From Actinophytocola sp044466355 (GTDB taxonomy: Bacteria > Actinomycetota > Actinomycetes > Mycobacteriales > Pseudonocardiaceae): a stretch of DNA of 10,824 bases. Positions 1 through 6,249 of this stretch are shown here, piece after piece (within the stretch, counting starts at the first letter, position 1; each line of letters opens with the position of its first letter). The notes beneath the pieces are model-generated. The model saw only the letters and a program-made list of their open reading frames with translations. It was not told the origin of the DNA and ran no database searches. The DNA lies in NCBI RefSeq assembly GCF_044466355.1, contig NZ_JBITMQ010000038.1:1-10824 (forward strand). Reading direction: 5' to 3'. The position numbers were made by a program, and so were the translations under genes.

Positions 1-468
1 CCGACCGTGCCGATGTGCCGGGTGGCCGAGCGCTACGGCGAGATGTTCGACGCCTACGCCGACCGGCTGAACGTCAACGACGGCACGCTGCTGCTACCTG
101 ACATCGGCGGCACGGCGCTCACGACGCGGCTCGAGGTCATCGACCTCGCCGGGCTGGCGTCCTACCGGATCGCCGAACTGCGGGGCACGGGCGACCTGGC
201 CGGGTTGCGGGACCACGTGTTCGAGGAGGCCCGGCCAACGTTCATCCACACGCACGGCGCGTGGGACGCGGGCATATCCGCCGACCCGCGGCTGAAGCGG
301 GACTACGTGTGGCTCTACCGGGGCGCAGGTACCGACAGCGACTGGGTGCGCGACGACGTCGCCGATGACGCCGATGTGGTCGCCCTGCGTGCGTACGCGG
401 CGAGGACGGTGCCCAAGAAACGCGCCGCGGGCCCCCTTCGCCACTGCACTGCGACGTACCGCAGGTAG
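1..468 (+). CDS. 3' part of a gene cut by the window edge; C-terminal domain of a putative membrane glycosyltransferase-like protein
   Basis: The open frame runs in from base 1 (first codon CCG) and stops at TAG 466-468, so the true start lies outside the window and at least 155 residues are present. The visible part is soluble, with no membrane segment. It contains the block PDIGGTALTTRLEVIDLAGL (about residues 31-50 of the fragment) followed by a stretch ending FIHTHGAWDAG. From memory, a 'PD.GGT...s.L.v.D.aGL' block occurs in the C-terminal extracytoplasmic domain of large polytopic (GT-C-like) proteins of actinobacteria and proteobacteria; this is recall, not a search. The last 25 or so residues are basic and look unconserved. 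The gene is separated from the ATPase operon by 133 bp and a strong hairpin, so it is probably a separate transcript. The coding frame is well supported; the family is tentative. Confidence 0.6.
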   Translation, partial: PTVPMCRVAERYGEMFDAYADRLNVNDGTLLLPDIGGTALTTRLEVIDLAGLASYRIAELRGTGDLAGLRDHVFEEARPTFIHTHGAWDAGISADPRLKRDYVWLYRGAGTDSDWVRDDVADDADVVALRAYAARTVPKKRAAGPLRHCTATYRR

Positions 469-505
469 CCGACGCCACCGGGCGCCGCCGCGGGATCGTC
501 TCGCC

Positions 506-537
506 GACGAAGGTCCCGGTGCCACGGGGACTTCGTC
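506..537 (+). terminator. Strong stem-loop between the left gene and the ATPase operon (candidate terminator or leader hairpin)
   Basis: The arms at 506-518 and 525-537 pair over 13 positions with one mismatch (GACGAAGGTCCCG against CGGGGACTTCGTC) around a 6-base loop GTGCCA. There is no run of T after it, but actinobacterial intrinsic terminators often lack one. It lies 38 bp after the stop of the upstream gene and 64 bp before the first ATPase start, so it could end the upstream transcript or sit in the 5' leader of the ATPase mRNA. The structure is seen directly; the role is inferred. Confidence 0.5.
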
Positions 538-587
538 ACTGGCTCCGTCCTGGCGCACGGCCAGAGCATCGTCTGGAGACCTTCTCC

Positions 588-595
588 GAGAGGGG
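588..595 (+). promoter_or_regulatory. Ribosome binding site that sets the first ATPase gene start
   Basis: The purine run GAGAGGGG lies 6 bases before GTG 602. The frame is open as far back as 365, but the upstream part overlaps the previous gene and has no comparable ribosome site, so this site fixes the start. It is preceded by small stem-loops (561-587) that could influence its accessibility. Confidence 0.65.
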
Positions 596-601
596 CTGAC
601 G

Positions 602-1057
602 GTGGCAAGTCTGCGTGACTCCCTCGATCGGTTCCGGCCGGTCGCCGCTCCTGGCGCACCGGGTCGGCGCGGTGTCCCCGCCGATCGGGCGGCGGAGCGC
701 GAGTCCGAGCTGGCACCGCTGTTCGCGGCCCTCGCCGAGACCGAGAGTGCGGCGGAGGCCATCCGGGCGCATGCGGTCGCCGAGGCGGACCGACTTCGAC
801 AGGACGCCAGGCAGCGCGCCGAGGCGCTGGTCGCGGATGCCAGGGCACGAACCGAGTCCTTGCGTGCCGACACGGCCGCACGTGGCAGGGCGACCGCGGA
901 CCGGGAACGCGAACGAGCGCACGAGTCGGCCCGGGACGTCGCCGAGCAGGTGCGGCTGCGTTCGGAGGCGCGGCGGCCGGGCTTCGTCGCGCGCGCCACC
1001 GCGCACGCGAAGGACGCGCTCGACCGGCTGGGCACATCACCGGTGGGACCGCCGTGA
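602..1057 (+). CDS. V/A-type ATPase peripheral-stalk subunit (H/G-like coiled coil)
   Basis: This 151-residue protein is dominated by a charged alanine/arginine/glutamate helix from about residue 36 to 135 with heptad-like spacing, as in the G (Thermus), NtpF (Enterococcus) and AhaH (archaeal) stalk subunits. Those pair with subunit E to form the outer stalk that keeps the catalytic head from turning. No catalytic motif is expected or seen. The start is GTG 602, chosen for the GAGAGGGG site 6 bases upstream. Its TGA overlaps the GTG of the next gene (GTGA at 1054-1057), and it is the first gene of the operon, the same place as in Thermus and Enterococcus. The length is somewhat above the usual 100-120 residues because of an N-terminal segment of about 30 residues rich in Pro, Arg and Gly. 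The sequence alone is low-complexity, so the call leans on position. Confidence 0.75.
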   Translation: MASLRDSLDRFRPVAAPGAPGRRGVPADRAAERESELAPLFAALAETESAAEAIRAHAVAEADRLRQDARQRAEALVADARARTESLRADTAARGRATADRERERAHESARDVAEQVRLRSEARRPGFVARATAHAKDALDRLGTSPVGPP

Positions 1058-1983
1058 CCGGCGGGGCCGGCTGGGTCGCCGGTGACGTACGGGGCCGGGC
1101 CTTGCTGAGCCGCAGGGTGGGTGCCGACGGCGCCCTTCGTCTGGCCACCTCCCCCGCGCTCGCCGACGCGGTCGCCGCCCTGGCCTCCGGGCCGTACGGG
1201 CGCACCGTGCGTGCCGGGCAGGAACTCCGCGAGGCCGAGCACGCCGTCGGCGCCGCGCTGCTCTGGCACCTGCGGGTGCTCGCCGGGTGGCAGCCACGCG
1301 CAGGCGCCGAGGCGGTCCGCCAGCTGGCCGGGTGGTTCGAGATCGCCAACGTCGTCGAGCACGCACGCGCACTCGCCGGGTTGCCCGCCGGGCCCCGCTA
1401 CCGGATCGGCAGGCTCACCACCGCGTGGCCCCGGTTGACAGCGACGAACACCGGCGCGGAACTGCGTGCGGTACTCGCCACCACCTCGTGGGAGGACCCG
1501 GGGTCGGCGGCACCCGCCGTGGTCGCGGTGTCGATGGCTCTCTCGTGGGCGGCGCGGGTCGCGGCGGCCGTGCCAGAGGCCCGCGCCTGGGCCGAGGGGG
1601 CGGCCGCGTTGCTGTTCGCCCGGCGGCGTTTCGCCGCCGAGGACGGAGAGCTGCCGGAACCGGTGGCGTCGCGGGTGAACGTCCTGCTCGGTACCGCCGT
1701 CACCGCGAACACCTGGCAGGGCTACGTCGACGGCCTGCGCACCGACGCCGGCTGGCCGCTTGCCGAGTGCCACGGACCCGACGCCCTGTGGCTCGCCGAA
1801 CTCGCGTGGTGGGCGCGGGTCGAACGGGACGCCGCGGCGTTGCTGTCCGTGCCGAGGGCCGGGCGCGGCCCGGTCGTCGGCATCGTCGCGTACCTCGCGC
1901 TCGACGCGTGGCGGGTGCGGGCCGCACTCCAGCTCGCCGCCCGCGGCGGGCGGCCGGTGGAGGCGTTCGATGCGTTTACCTGA
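1054..1983 (+). CDS. V/A-type ATPase subunit C (AC39/d-like)
   Basis: This soluble, mostly helical 309-residue protein is close to the family's usual 320-350. The C/d subunit is the funnel that joins the central shaft (D, F) to the proteolipid ring. Family-like features are the alanine-rich three-fold helical architecture, the segment WLAELAWWARVERDAAALL near residues 249-267, and the ending WRVRAALQLAARGG followed by VEAFDAF, which matches the conserved C-terminus of V/A subunit C (a '..aWRvRaAleiA.rGg' block). The GTG start overlaps the stop of the stalk gene (GTGA). The end overlaps the start of subunit I by 14 bases. Its place as second gene, ahead of subunit I, is unusual: in Thermus and Enterococcus it follows E. 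Confidence is good because of the C-terminal block and the context. Confidence 0.82.
   Translation: MTGGAGWVAGDVRGRALLSRRVGADGALRLATSPALADAVAALASGPYGRTVRAGQELREAEHAVGAALLWHLRVLAGWQPRAGAEAVRQLAGWFEIANVVEHARALAGLPAGPRYRIGRLTTAWPRLTATNTGAELRAVLATTSWEDPGSAAPAVVAVSMALSWAARVAAAVPEARAWAEGAAALLFARRRFAAEDGELPEPVASRVNVLLGTAVTANTWQGYVDGLRTDAGWPLAECHGPDALWLAELAWWARVERDAAALLSVPRAGRGPVVGIVAYLALDAWRVRAALQLAARGGRPVEAFDAFT
1959..1963 (+). promoter_or_regulatory. Ribosome binding site that chooses the subunit I start inside the C gene
   Basis: A perfect GGAGG lies 6 bases before ATG 1970. The alternative in-frame ATG at 2003 has no comparable site. Choosing 1970 makes codon 3 a rare TTA and gives a 14-base overlap with the C gene. 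Confidence 0.7.
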
Positions 1984-3367
1984 GACCACCCGTCCCGTAC
2001 GGATGCGACGCGTCGCGCTCGCCGCGCCACACGACGATCTGCGTACCGCACTGGCGACGGTCGCGGGCGCGGGAGTGGTCCAGTTCGACCGGCCGGACGA
2101 GAACCCGGCTCCGGGGCCGGCGGGCCAGGCTCTGCGCAGGCTGCACGCCGACCCGCACGCGGCGGCGCTGGCCGCCGCCACCCCCGACCTGGAGGCGCTC
2201 GAGCGGGCCGGGCGGGCCGATCTGATCGCCGGGGAGTCGGAACTAGAGGAGTACGCGGCGAGCGCGGTTCGGCACGGGGCGGTCGCCGCGCTCACCGGGT
2301 GGTCGCCGGAGCCGGAACTGCCCGCGTTGTCGGAGCGGGTCGCCGGGCACGGTGCCGCCCTGGTCCCCTTGCCCACTCCCCGTGGCGTCGACCCGCCCAC
2401 CCTGCTACGGCCGGGCGGTGAGATCCGCGGCGCCTTCTCGACCCTGGTCAGCACCTACGGCACCGTTCCCTACCCGGACGTGGACCCGACACCGCTGGCG
2501 GGCGCCGCCTACGTGCTGATGTTCGGGATGATGTTCGGCGACGCCGGGCACGGACTGTTGCTGCTCGTCGCCGCGGCACTCCTGCGCGCCGGACTGCCAA
2601 GGCGCTCCCCCACGCTGCGCAGGGCTTGGCCGTTCGTGGGCGCCGCCGGCCTCGCGAGCATCGCGTTCGGCTCCCTGTACGGCGAGTTCTTCGGGCCGAC
2701 GGAAGTGTTGCCGGTGCTGTGGGTCGCTCCGCTGGAGGCCCCGGTGCGGCTACTCACGGCGGCGGTCGCGGTCGGCGCGATGCTGCTGGCCGCGGCGTAC
2801 GGGGTGGCCGTCGTCAACAGGTGGCGTGAGGGCGGGCCTCGGCTCGCCGTGTACGCGTCGTCCGGCGTCGCGGGCCTCGCCCTGTTCCTCGGGCTCGGCG
2901 CGCTCGCGGGCGGCCTGTACCTGCGGTCCGGTCCGCTCGTCGCGGCCGGGGCCGTGATCACGGCGGCCGGGCTCGTGCTCGCCGCGGTGGGGTTCCACGC
3001 CGAGGCGGGCGGCGGGGCGGCCGGGGCGGTGCAGGCCGGGGTCGAACTGTTCGACACGGTGATCCGGCTCGGTTCCAACCTGTTCTCGTTCGCGCGGCTG
3101 GCCGCGTTCGGGCTCACCCACGCCGCGCTCGGCTGGCTCGTGTGGAGTGGCACGACCGCGCTGGTCTCGGCCGGCTGGCTCGCGGCGGTCGGCGGCGTCG
3201 TGGTGTTCGTCGCGGGCAACCTGCTCGCGTTCGCGTTGGAGGCGCTCGTGGCCGGGATCCAGGCGCTGCGGCTGGAGTTCTACGAGCTCTTCTCCCGGAT
3301 CTTCGCCGGCGAGGGCGAGCCGTTCCGGCCGTGGCACCTCCCGCTGGAAGACCTGGAGGAGACATGA
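1970..3367 (+). CDS. V/A-type ATPase subunit I (membrane stator subunit a)
   Basis: This 465-residue membrane protein provides the two half-channels for ion passage beside the rotating proteolipid ring. The N-terminal cytoplasmic part (about 1-180) begins with the family pattern RMRRVALAAPHDD...GVVQFD. The membrane part opens with YVLMFGMMFGDAGHGLLLL (from about 181; the family's FGMMFGD-GHG block) and has about seven hydrophobic spans (near 184-205, 219-240, 261-283, 292-318, 324-343, 374-395, 400-425). Both conserved arginines are present: Arg376 in FSFARLAAFGLTHAAL and Arg434 in IQALRLEFYELFSRIF, equivalent to the two essential arginines of yeast Vph1. The usual length is 600-660, so the cytoplasmic half is roughly 150 residues shorter than normal. 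ATG 1970 is preferred on its GGAGG site; ATG 2003 is the alternative. Codon 3 is TTA. The stop overlaps the proteolipid ATG (ATGA). Confidence 0.93.
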   Translation: MRLPETTRPVRMRRVALAAPHDDLRTALATVAGAGVVQFDRPDENPAPGPAGQALRRLHADPHAAALAAATPDLEALERAGRADLIAGESELEEYAASAVRHGAVAALTGWSPEPELPALSERVAGHGAALVPLPTPRGVDPPTLLRPGGEIRGAFSTLVSTYGTVPYPDVDPTPLAGAAYVLMFGMMFGDAGHGLLLLVAAALLRAGLPRRSPTLRRAWPFVGAAGLASIAFGSLYGEFFGPTEVLPVLWVAPLEAPVRLLTAAVAVGAMLLAAAYGVAVVNRWREGGPRLAVYASSGVAGLALFLGLGALAGGLYLRSGPLVAAGAVITAAGLVLAAVGFHAEAGGGAAGAVQAGVELFDTVIRLGSNLFSFARLAAFGLTHAALGWLVWSGTTALVSAGWLAAVGGVVVFVAGNLLAFALEALVAGIQALRLEFYELFSRIFAGEGEPFRPWHLPLEDLEET

Positions 3368-3783
3368 GTGCGTGGCTGATCGGGTTGCCGATGCTGGTCG
3401 CGGCGGCGTTGGTGGTCGGCCGCCTGATGCGAGCGCGGCGGCGAGCGGCGATCGCGGTCCTGCTCGGGCTCAACGCCGTGCTGCTCGGCGGTGCTCTGGT
3501 CGTGCTGCTGCTCGCTCTGTCGAGCGGCCCGGCCGCCGCGGAGGCGGTGGTCGCGCAGGGCGGGTCGGCCGCCGACTGGGCCGCGCTGCTCGGCGCCGCG
3601 ATCTCGGTGGCGGGTTCGTCGATCGGCGCGGCCATCGCGGTCGCCTACACCGGCAGCGCGGCGCTCGCCGCGATGAGCGAGCGCCCGGAGATCTTCGGCC
3701 GGGCCATGGTGATCGTCGGGCTGGCCGAAGGCATCGCGATCTACGGCCTCATCGTGGCCATCATCCTGATCGGGAGGGCGTGA
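3364..3783 (+). CDS. V/A-type ATPase proteolipid (subunit K/L, c ring)
   Basis: This 139-residue membrane protein forms the rotor ring that carries ions. The C-terminal hairpin (helices about 72-95 and 113-136) is a typical c-subunit pair, with the polar loop SERPEIFG between them and the ion-carrying Glu122 in GLAEGIAIYGLIVAIIL, matching the ETLVIFGLLIAFIL region of the Thermus ring. The Gln and Thr ligands seen in the Na+ ring of Enterococcus are absent, which suggests H+ (inference). The N-terminal part has two hydrophobic stretches (4-19 and 28-52) split by the basic patch RLMRARRR. It could be an extra membrane hairpin, or the second stretch could be a signal sequence cut after AAA59. 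The start ATG 3364 overlaps the previous stop and has GGAGGAG just upstream. Confidence 0.92.
   Translation: MSAWLIGLPMLVAAALVVGRLMRARRRAAIAVLLGLNAVLLGGALVVLLLALSSGPAAAEAVVAQGGSAADWAALLGAAISVAGSSIGAAIAVAYTGSAALAAMSERPEIFGRAMVIVGLAEGIAIYGLIVAIILIGRA
3772..3778 (+). promoter_or_regulatory. Ribosome binding site that decides the subunit F start
   Basis: GGGAGGG sits 7 bases before GTG 3786 but only 1 base before the other candidate, GTG 3780, which is too close for initiation. This favours GTG 3786, just after the proteolipid stop. Confidence 0.6.
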
Positions 3784-3785
3784 CG

Positions 3786-4001
3786 GTGGCGACCGTGGCG
3801 GTGATCGGTGAGCGGGTGGTCGTGCGCGGGTGGTCGCTCGCGGGTGCGGCGGTGACCGCCGCCGACGACGCCGACGCGGTGCGCGCGGCATGGCGGTCAC
3901 TCGACACCGACGTGGCAGTCGTCGTGCTCACCCCGGCCGCCGCCTCGGCGCTCGAGGACGAGATGGCGCTGGGCGCGCCGCTGACGGTGGTGCTGCCATG
4001 A
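3786..4001 (+). CDS. V/A-type ATPase subunit F (short form)
   Basis: This small soluble protein (71 residues from GTG 3786; 73 from GTG 3780) caps the central shaft together with D. The opening ATVAVIGERVVVRGWSLAGA matches the family start 'kiaViGd.d.v.gFrLaGv', the middle (about residues 41-50: VAVVVLTPAA) corresponds to the 'igiilite..a' strand, and the end (PLTVVLP) to the 'P.ivviP' strand. The usual length is about 100, so the C-terminal helix is missing or cut back. It lies between the proteolipid and E genes, whereas in Thermus and Enterococcus F follows C and precedes A. The stop overlaps the E start (ATGA at 3998-4001). The pattern and the operon position make the identity fairly safe despite the small size. 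Confidence 0.82.
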   Translation: MATVAVIGERVVVRGWSLAGAAVTAADDADAVRAAWRSLDTDVAVVVLTPAAASALEDEMALGAPLTVVLP

Positions 4002-4516
4002 CCACGACGGAAGTGTTCGTCGCGCTGCGCCCGCTGCGGAAGGCGTTGCTGCACCATGCCGAGACCGACGCTGAGCGGTGGCTGGCGGCGGCCCGCAGGG
4101 ACGCGACCGAGATCGTCGAGGCCGCCGAACGCGAAGCTGCCGAGCTGTCCGACCTGGCGCGGGCACGTGGCGCGGCGGAGGCCGAGGAGGTGCTCGCCGC
4201 GGAGCAGGCAGCGGCTCGCCGTACCGTGCGGTCGGCCGAACTCGCCGCCCGCATGGCCGCCTACGACCGGTTACGCACCGAAGTCGTCGCCGCGTTGCGT
4301 GCGCTGTCCGGCGGACCGGACTACCCGCTCCTGCGTGAGCGGCTGGTCGCCGAGGCACGGCGGGTCCTCGGCGACGACGCCGAGATCGTCGACGCGCCTG
4401 GCGGCGGGGTGTACGGCCGGACCGCGAGCGGGAGGGTGGACTGCTCGCTCGACGCGTTCGCAGCGCGAGCGGTCGCCGCACTCGGGCCGGAACTCGACGG
4501 GTTGTGGTCATCGTGA
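3998..4516 (+). CDS. V/A-type ATPase peripheral-stalk subunit E
   Basis: This 172-residue protein has the two-part layout of subunit E. An N-terminal helix (about 10-100) is rich in Ala, Glu and Arg and starts LRKALLHHAETDAERWLAAARRDA. A C-terminal globular domain (about 105-172) follows, with the conserved order of a helical stretch, a strand pair around AEIVDAPGGGVYGRTASGRVDCS and a final helix. E pairs with the H/G subunit and binds the top of the A3B3 head. The length is slightly under the usual 185-200. ATG 3998 overlaps the F stop; the ribosome site is weak (GGTGG), so translation probably depends on coupling. Codon 92 is TTA (4271-4273), one of only two in the operon by eye. Confidence 0.88.
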   Translation: MTTTEVFVALRPLRKALLHHAETDAERWLAAARRDATEIVEAAEREAAELSDLARARGAAEAEEVLAAEQAAARRTVRSAELAARMAAYDRLRTEVVAALRALSGGPDYPLLRERLVAEARRVLGDDAEIVDAPGGGVYGRTASGRVDCSLDAFAARAVAALGPELDGLWSS

Positions 4517-6249
4517 ACGAGTTCGCGCGCCGACCATCGACTCCGACCACCGTGCGGCGGGTGTCGGGACCGCTGGTCGAACTGGACATCGGACCGCGGA
4601 TCGACATCGCGATGCACGACACGGTCACGTTGGGGCTGGAGCGGATCCCTGGCGAGGTGGTGGCCATCGAGGACCAGGTCGTAACCGTGCAGGCCTACGA
4701 GTACACGGGCGGGCTCGCGCCCGGCGCCCCAGCCATGACGGGCGGCCGCCCGCTGTCCGCGCAGCTCGGCCCCGGTCTGCTCGGGCAGGTCTTCGACGGC
4801 TTGCTGCGCCCGTTGTCGGCCGCGCCGACGTTTCTGCGGCCAGGTACGGGCACCACCGCCGACACCCGCACCTGGACGTTCGAACCCGAGGTGGCGGACG
4901 GCGACGAGGTCTGTGCCGGCGCGACGCTCGGCGAGGTGACCGGCGCCGGTCCGGTACCCCACCGCGTGCTGGCGCCCGTCGCGGGACGCGTCGAACTCCT
5001 CGCCCGCGAAGGGGACCCGGACACGGTCGTCGCACGCGTCGCGGACGTGCACGTACGACTGACCGAGGTATGGCCGGTGCGCACCCCACGCCCGTATCAG
5101 CGGCGGGTCGACGCGGTCGAACCGCTCCACACCGGACAACGCGCCCTCGACCTGCTCTTCCCGGTCGCCCGGGGCGGGTCGGCGGCGGTGCCGGGCGGAT
5201 TCGGCACCGGCAAGACCGTCCTGCTGCAGCAGCTCGCGAAGTGGTGCGCCGCGGACGTGATCGTGTACGTGGGCTGCGGTGAACGCGGCAACGAGCTGGC
5301 CGACGTGATGGCCGACCTGTTCGCGCTCACCGACCCGCGCACCGGTGGCACGCTCGCCGACCGCACGGTGGTCGTCGCCAACACCTCGAACATGCCGATG
5401 ATGGCACGGGAAGCGAGTGTCCACACCGGGATGACCGTCGCCGAGTACTTCCGCGACATGGGTCACGACGTGGTGCTGATCGCCGACTCGACGTCCCGGT
5501 GGGCGGAGGCGTTGCGGGAGTTCGGCTCCCGTACCGGCGCGCTGCCCGCCGAGGAGGGCTACCCGGCCGAGCTGGCGTCCGCGCTCGCCGCGTTCTACGA
5601 GCGGGCCGGTGCGGTCGAGACACTCGGCGGGCGACACGCGTCGATCACCGTGGTCGGCGCGGTCTCCCCACCCGGCGGGGACATGACCGAACCGGTGACC
5701 GCGCTGACCGAACGGTTCGTCCGCTGCCGCTGGACGCTGGACCGCGACCTCGCCTACGCGCGCCACTACCCCGCGGTGTCGTGGTCGGGTTCGTTCTCCC
5801 GGGACGTCCCCGCGGTCGGCGCGTACCACGCCCGCCACGGCGACCCCGACTGGGCGGCGCGACGCGGCCGCATCGTCGGGTTGCTCGCCGACGCCGACCG
5901 GCTCGCCGCGCTCGCCGACCTCGTCGGCGTCGCCGCCCTGCCAGGACACGAGCGGATGGTGTTGCTCGGCGCACGCCTGGTGCGGGAGGCGGTGCTGCAG
6001 CAGAGCGCTCTTTCCGCACAGGACGCGTTCTCGTCGGCCGCGAAGACCGCCGCGCTCGCCGACGTGGTGCTCGACGTCGTCGACGCCGTACAGGACGCCA
6101 TCACTGCGGGCATTCCGGCCGCGGTGCTGGAGGAGGTCGACTTCTCGCCGTTGCTGCGTGCCAGGGAGGAGACCGCACCGGACGACGTCGCCGGTGTCCT
6201 GGCACACAGGGATGTCGTGCTCGCGAACCTGCGGGAGGTGCGCTCGTGA
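4513..6249 (+). CDS. atpA: V/A-type ATPase catalytic subunit A
   Basis: This is the ATP-hydrolysing (or ATP-making) subunit, 578 residues, the normal size. In order it has an N-terminal barrel opening with RRVSGPLVELDIGPRID; the insertion that distinguishes A from F-type beta subunits (about 117-188); Walker A GGFGTGKT at 228-235, with the lysine at 234; catalytic Glu257 in GCGERGNE; Walker B VVLIAD ending at Asp325, followed by STSRWAEALREFG; and VSPPGGDMTEPV further on. The residues needed for catalysis are all present. The Walker loop reads GGFGTGKT rather than the common GPFGSGKT. GTG 4513 overlaps the E stop (GTGA), in keeping with the other junctions; GTG 4504, three codons upstream, is an alternative. 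The stop overlaps the B start in the same way. The symbol follows the general V-type atpA usage. Confidence 0.97.
   Translation: MNEFARRPSTPTTVRRVSGPLVELDIGPRIDIAMHDTVTLGLERIPGEVVAIEDQVVTVQAYEYTGGLAPGAPAMTGGRPLSAQLGPGLLGQVFDGLLRPLSAAPTFLRPGTGTTADTRTWTFEPEVADGDEVCAGATLGEVTGAGPVPHRVLAPVAGRVELLAREGDPDTVVARVADVHVRLTEVWPVRTPRPYQRRVDAVEPLHTGQRALDLLFPVARGGSAAVPGGFGTGKTVLLQQLAKWCAADVIVYVGCGERGNELADVMADLFALTDPRTGGTLADRTVVVANTSNMPMMAREASVHTGMTVAEYFRDMGHDVVLIADSTSRWAEALREFGSRTGALPAEEGYPAELASALAAFYERAGAVETLGGRHASITVVGAVSPPGGDMTEPVTALTERFVRCRWTLDRDLAYARHYPAVSWSGSFSRDVPAVGAYHARHGDPDWAARRGRIVGLLADADRLAALADLVGVAALPGHERMVLLGARLVREAVLQQSALSAQDAFSSAAKTAALADVVLDVVDAVQDAITAGIPAAVLEEVDFSPLLRAREETAPDDVAGVLAHRDVVLANLREVRS

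Larger units (their letters stand above)
469..601 (+). promoter_or_regulatory. Leader/promoter region of the ATPase operon
   Basis: These 133 bp hold no gene. They contain the strong hairpin 506-537, then CCAGA/TCTGG (561-565/572-576), then GGAGA/TCTCC (575-579/583-587), immediately before the ribosome site GAGAGGGG at 588-595. The last two share bases 575-576 and exclude each other, and TCTC (583-586) could instead pair with GAGA (588-591) of the ribosome site. No convincing -35/-10 boxes were picked. The operon promoter should be here, or the operon is fed from upstream. Confidence 0.35.

Noticed and set aside
94..2454. Long - strand open frame (786 codons) opposite the stalk, C and I genes
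   Set aside because: Its translation is Arg/Pro/Gly-rich with no family pattern, it has no ribosome site, and the + strand genes have clear homology; it is a shadow of GC-rich codon use.
3780..3782. GTG 3780 as the subunit F start
   Set aside because: Only 1 base after the purine run GGGAGGG; GTG 3786 has proper spacing. The difference is two residues.
3364..3783. Na+-coupled ring
   Set aside because: The Gln/Thr ligands of known Na+ proteolipids are missing around Glu122 and in the preceding helix.
4504..4506. GTG 4504 as the subunit A start
   Set aside because: No better ribosome site than GTG 4513, which gives the GTGA overlap typical of this operon; not excluded.
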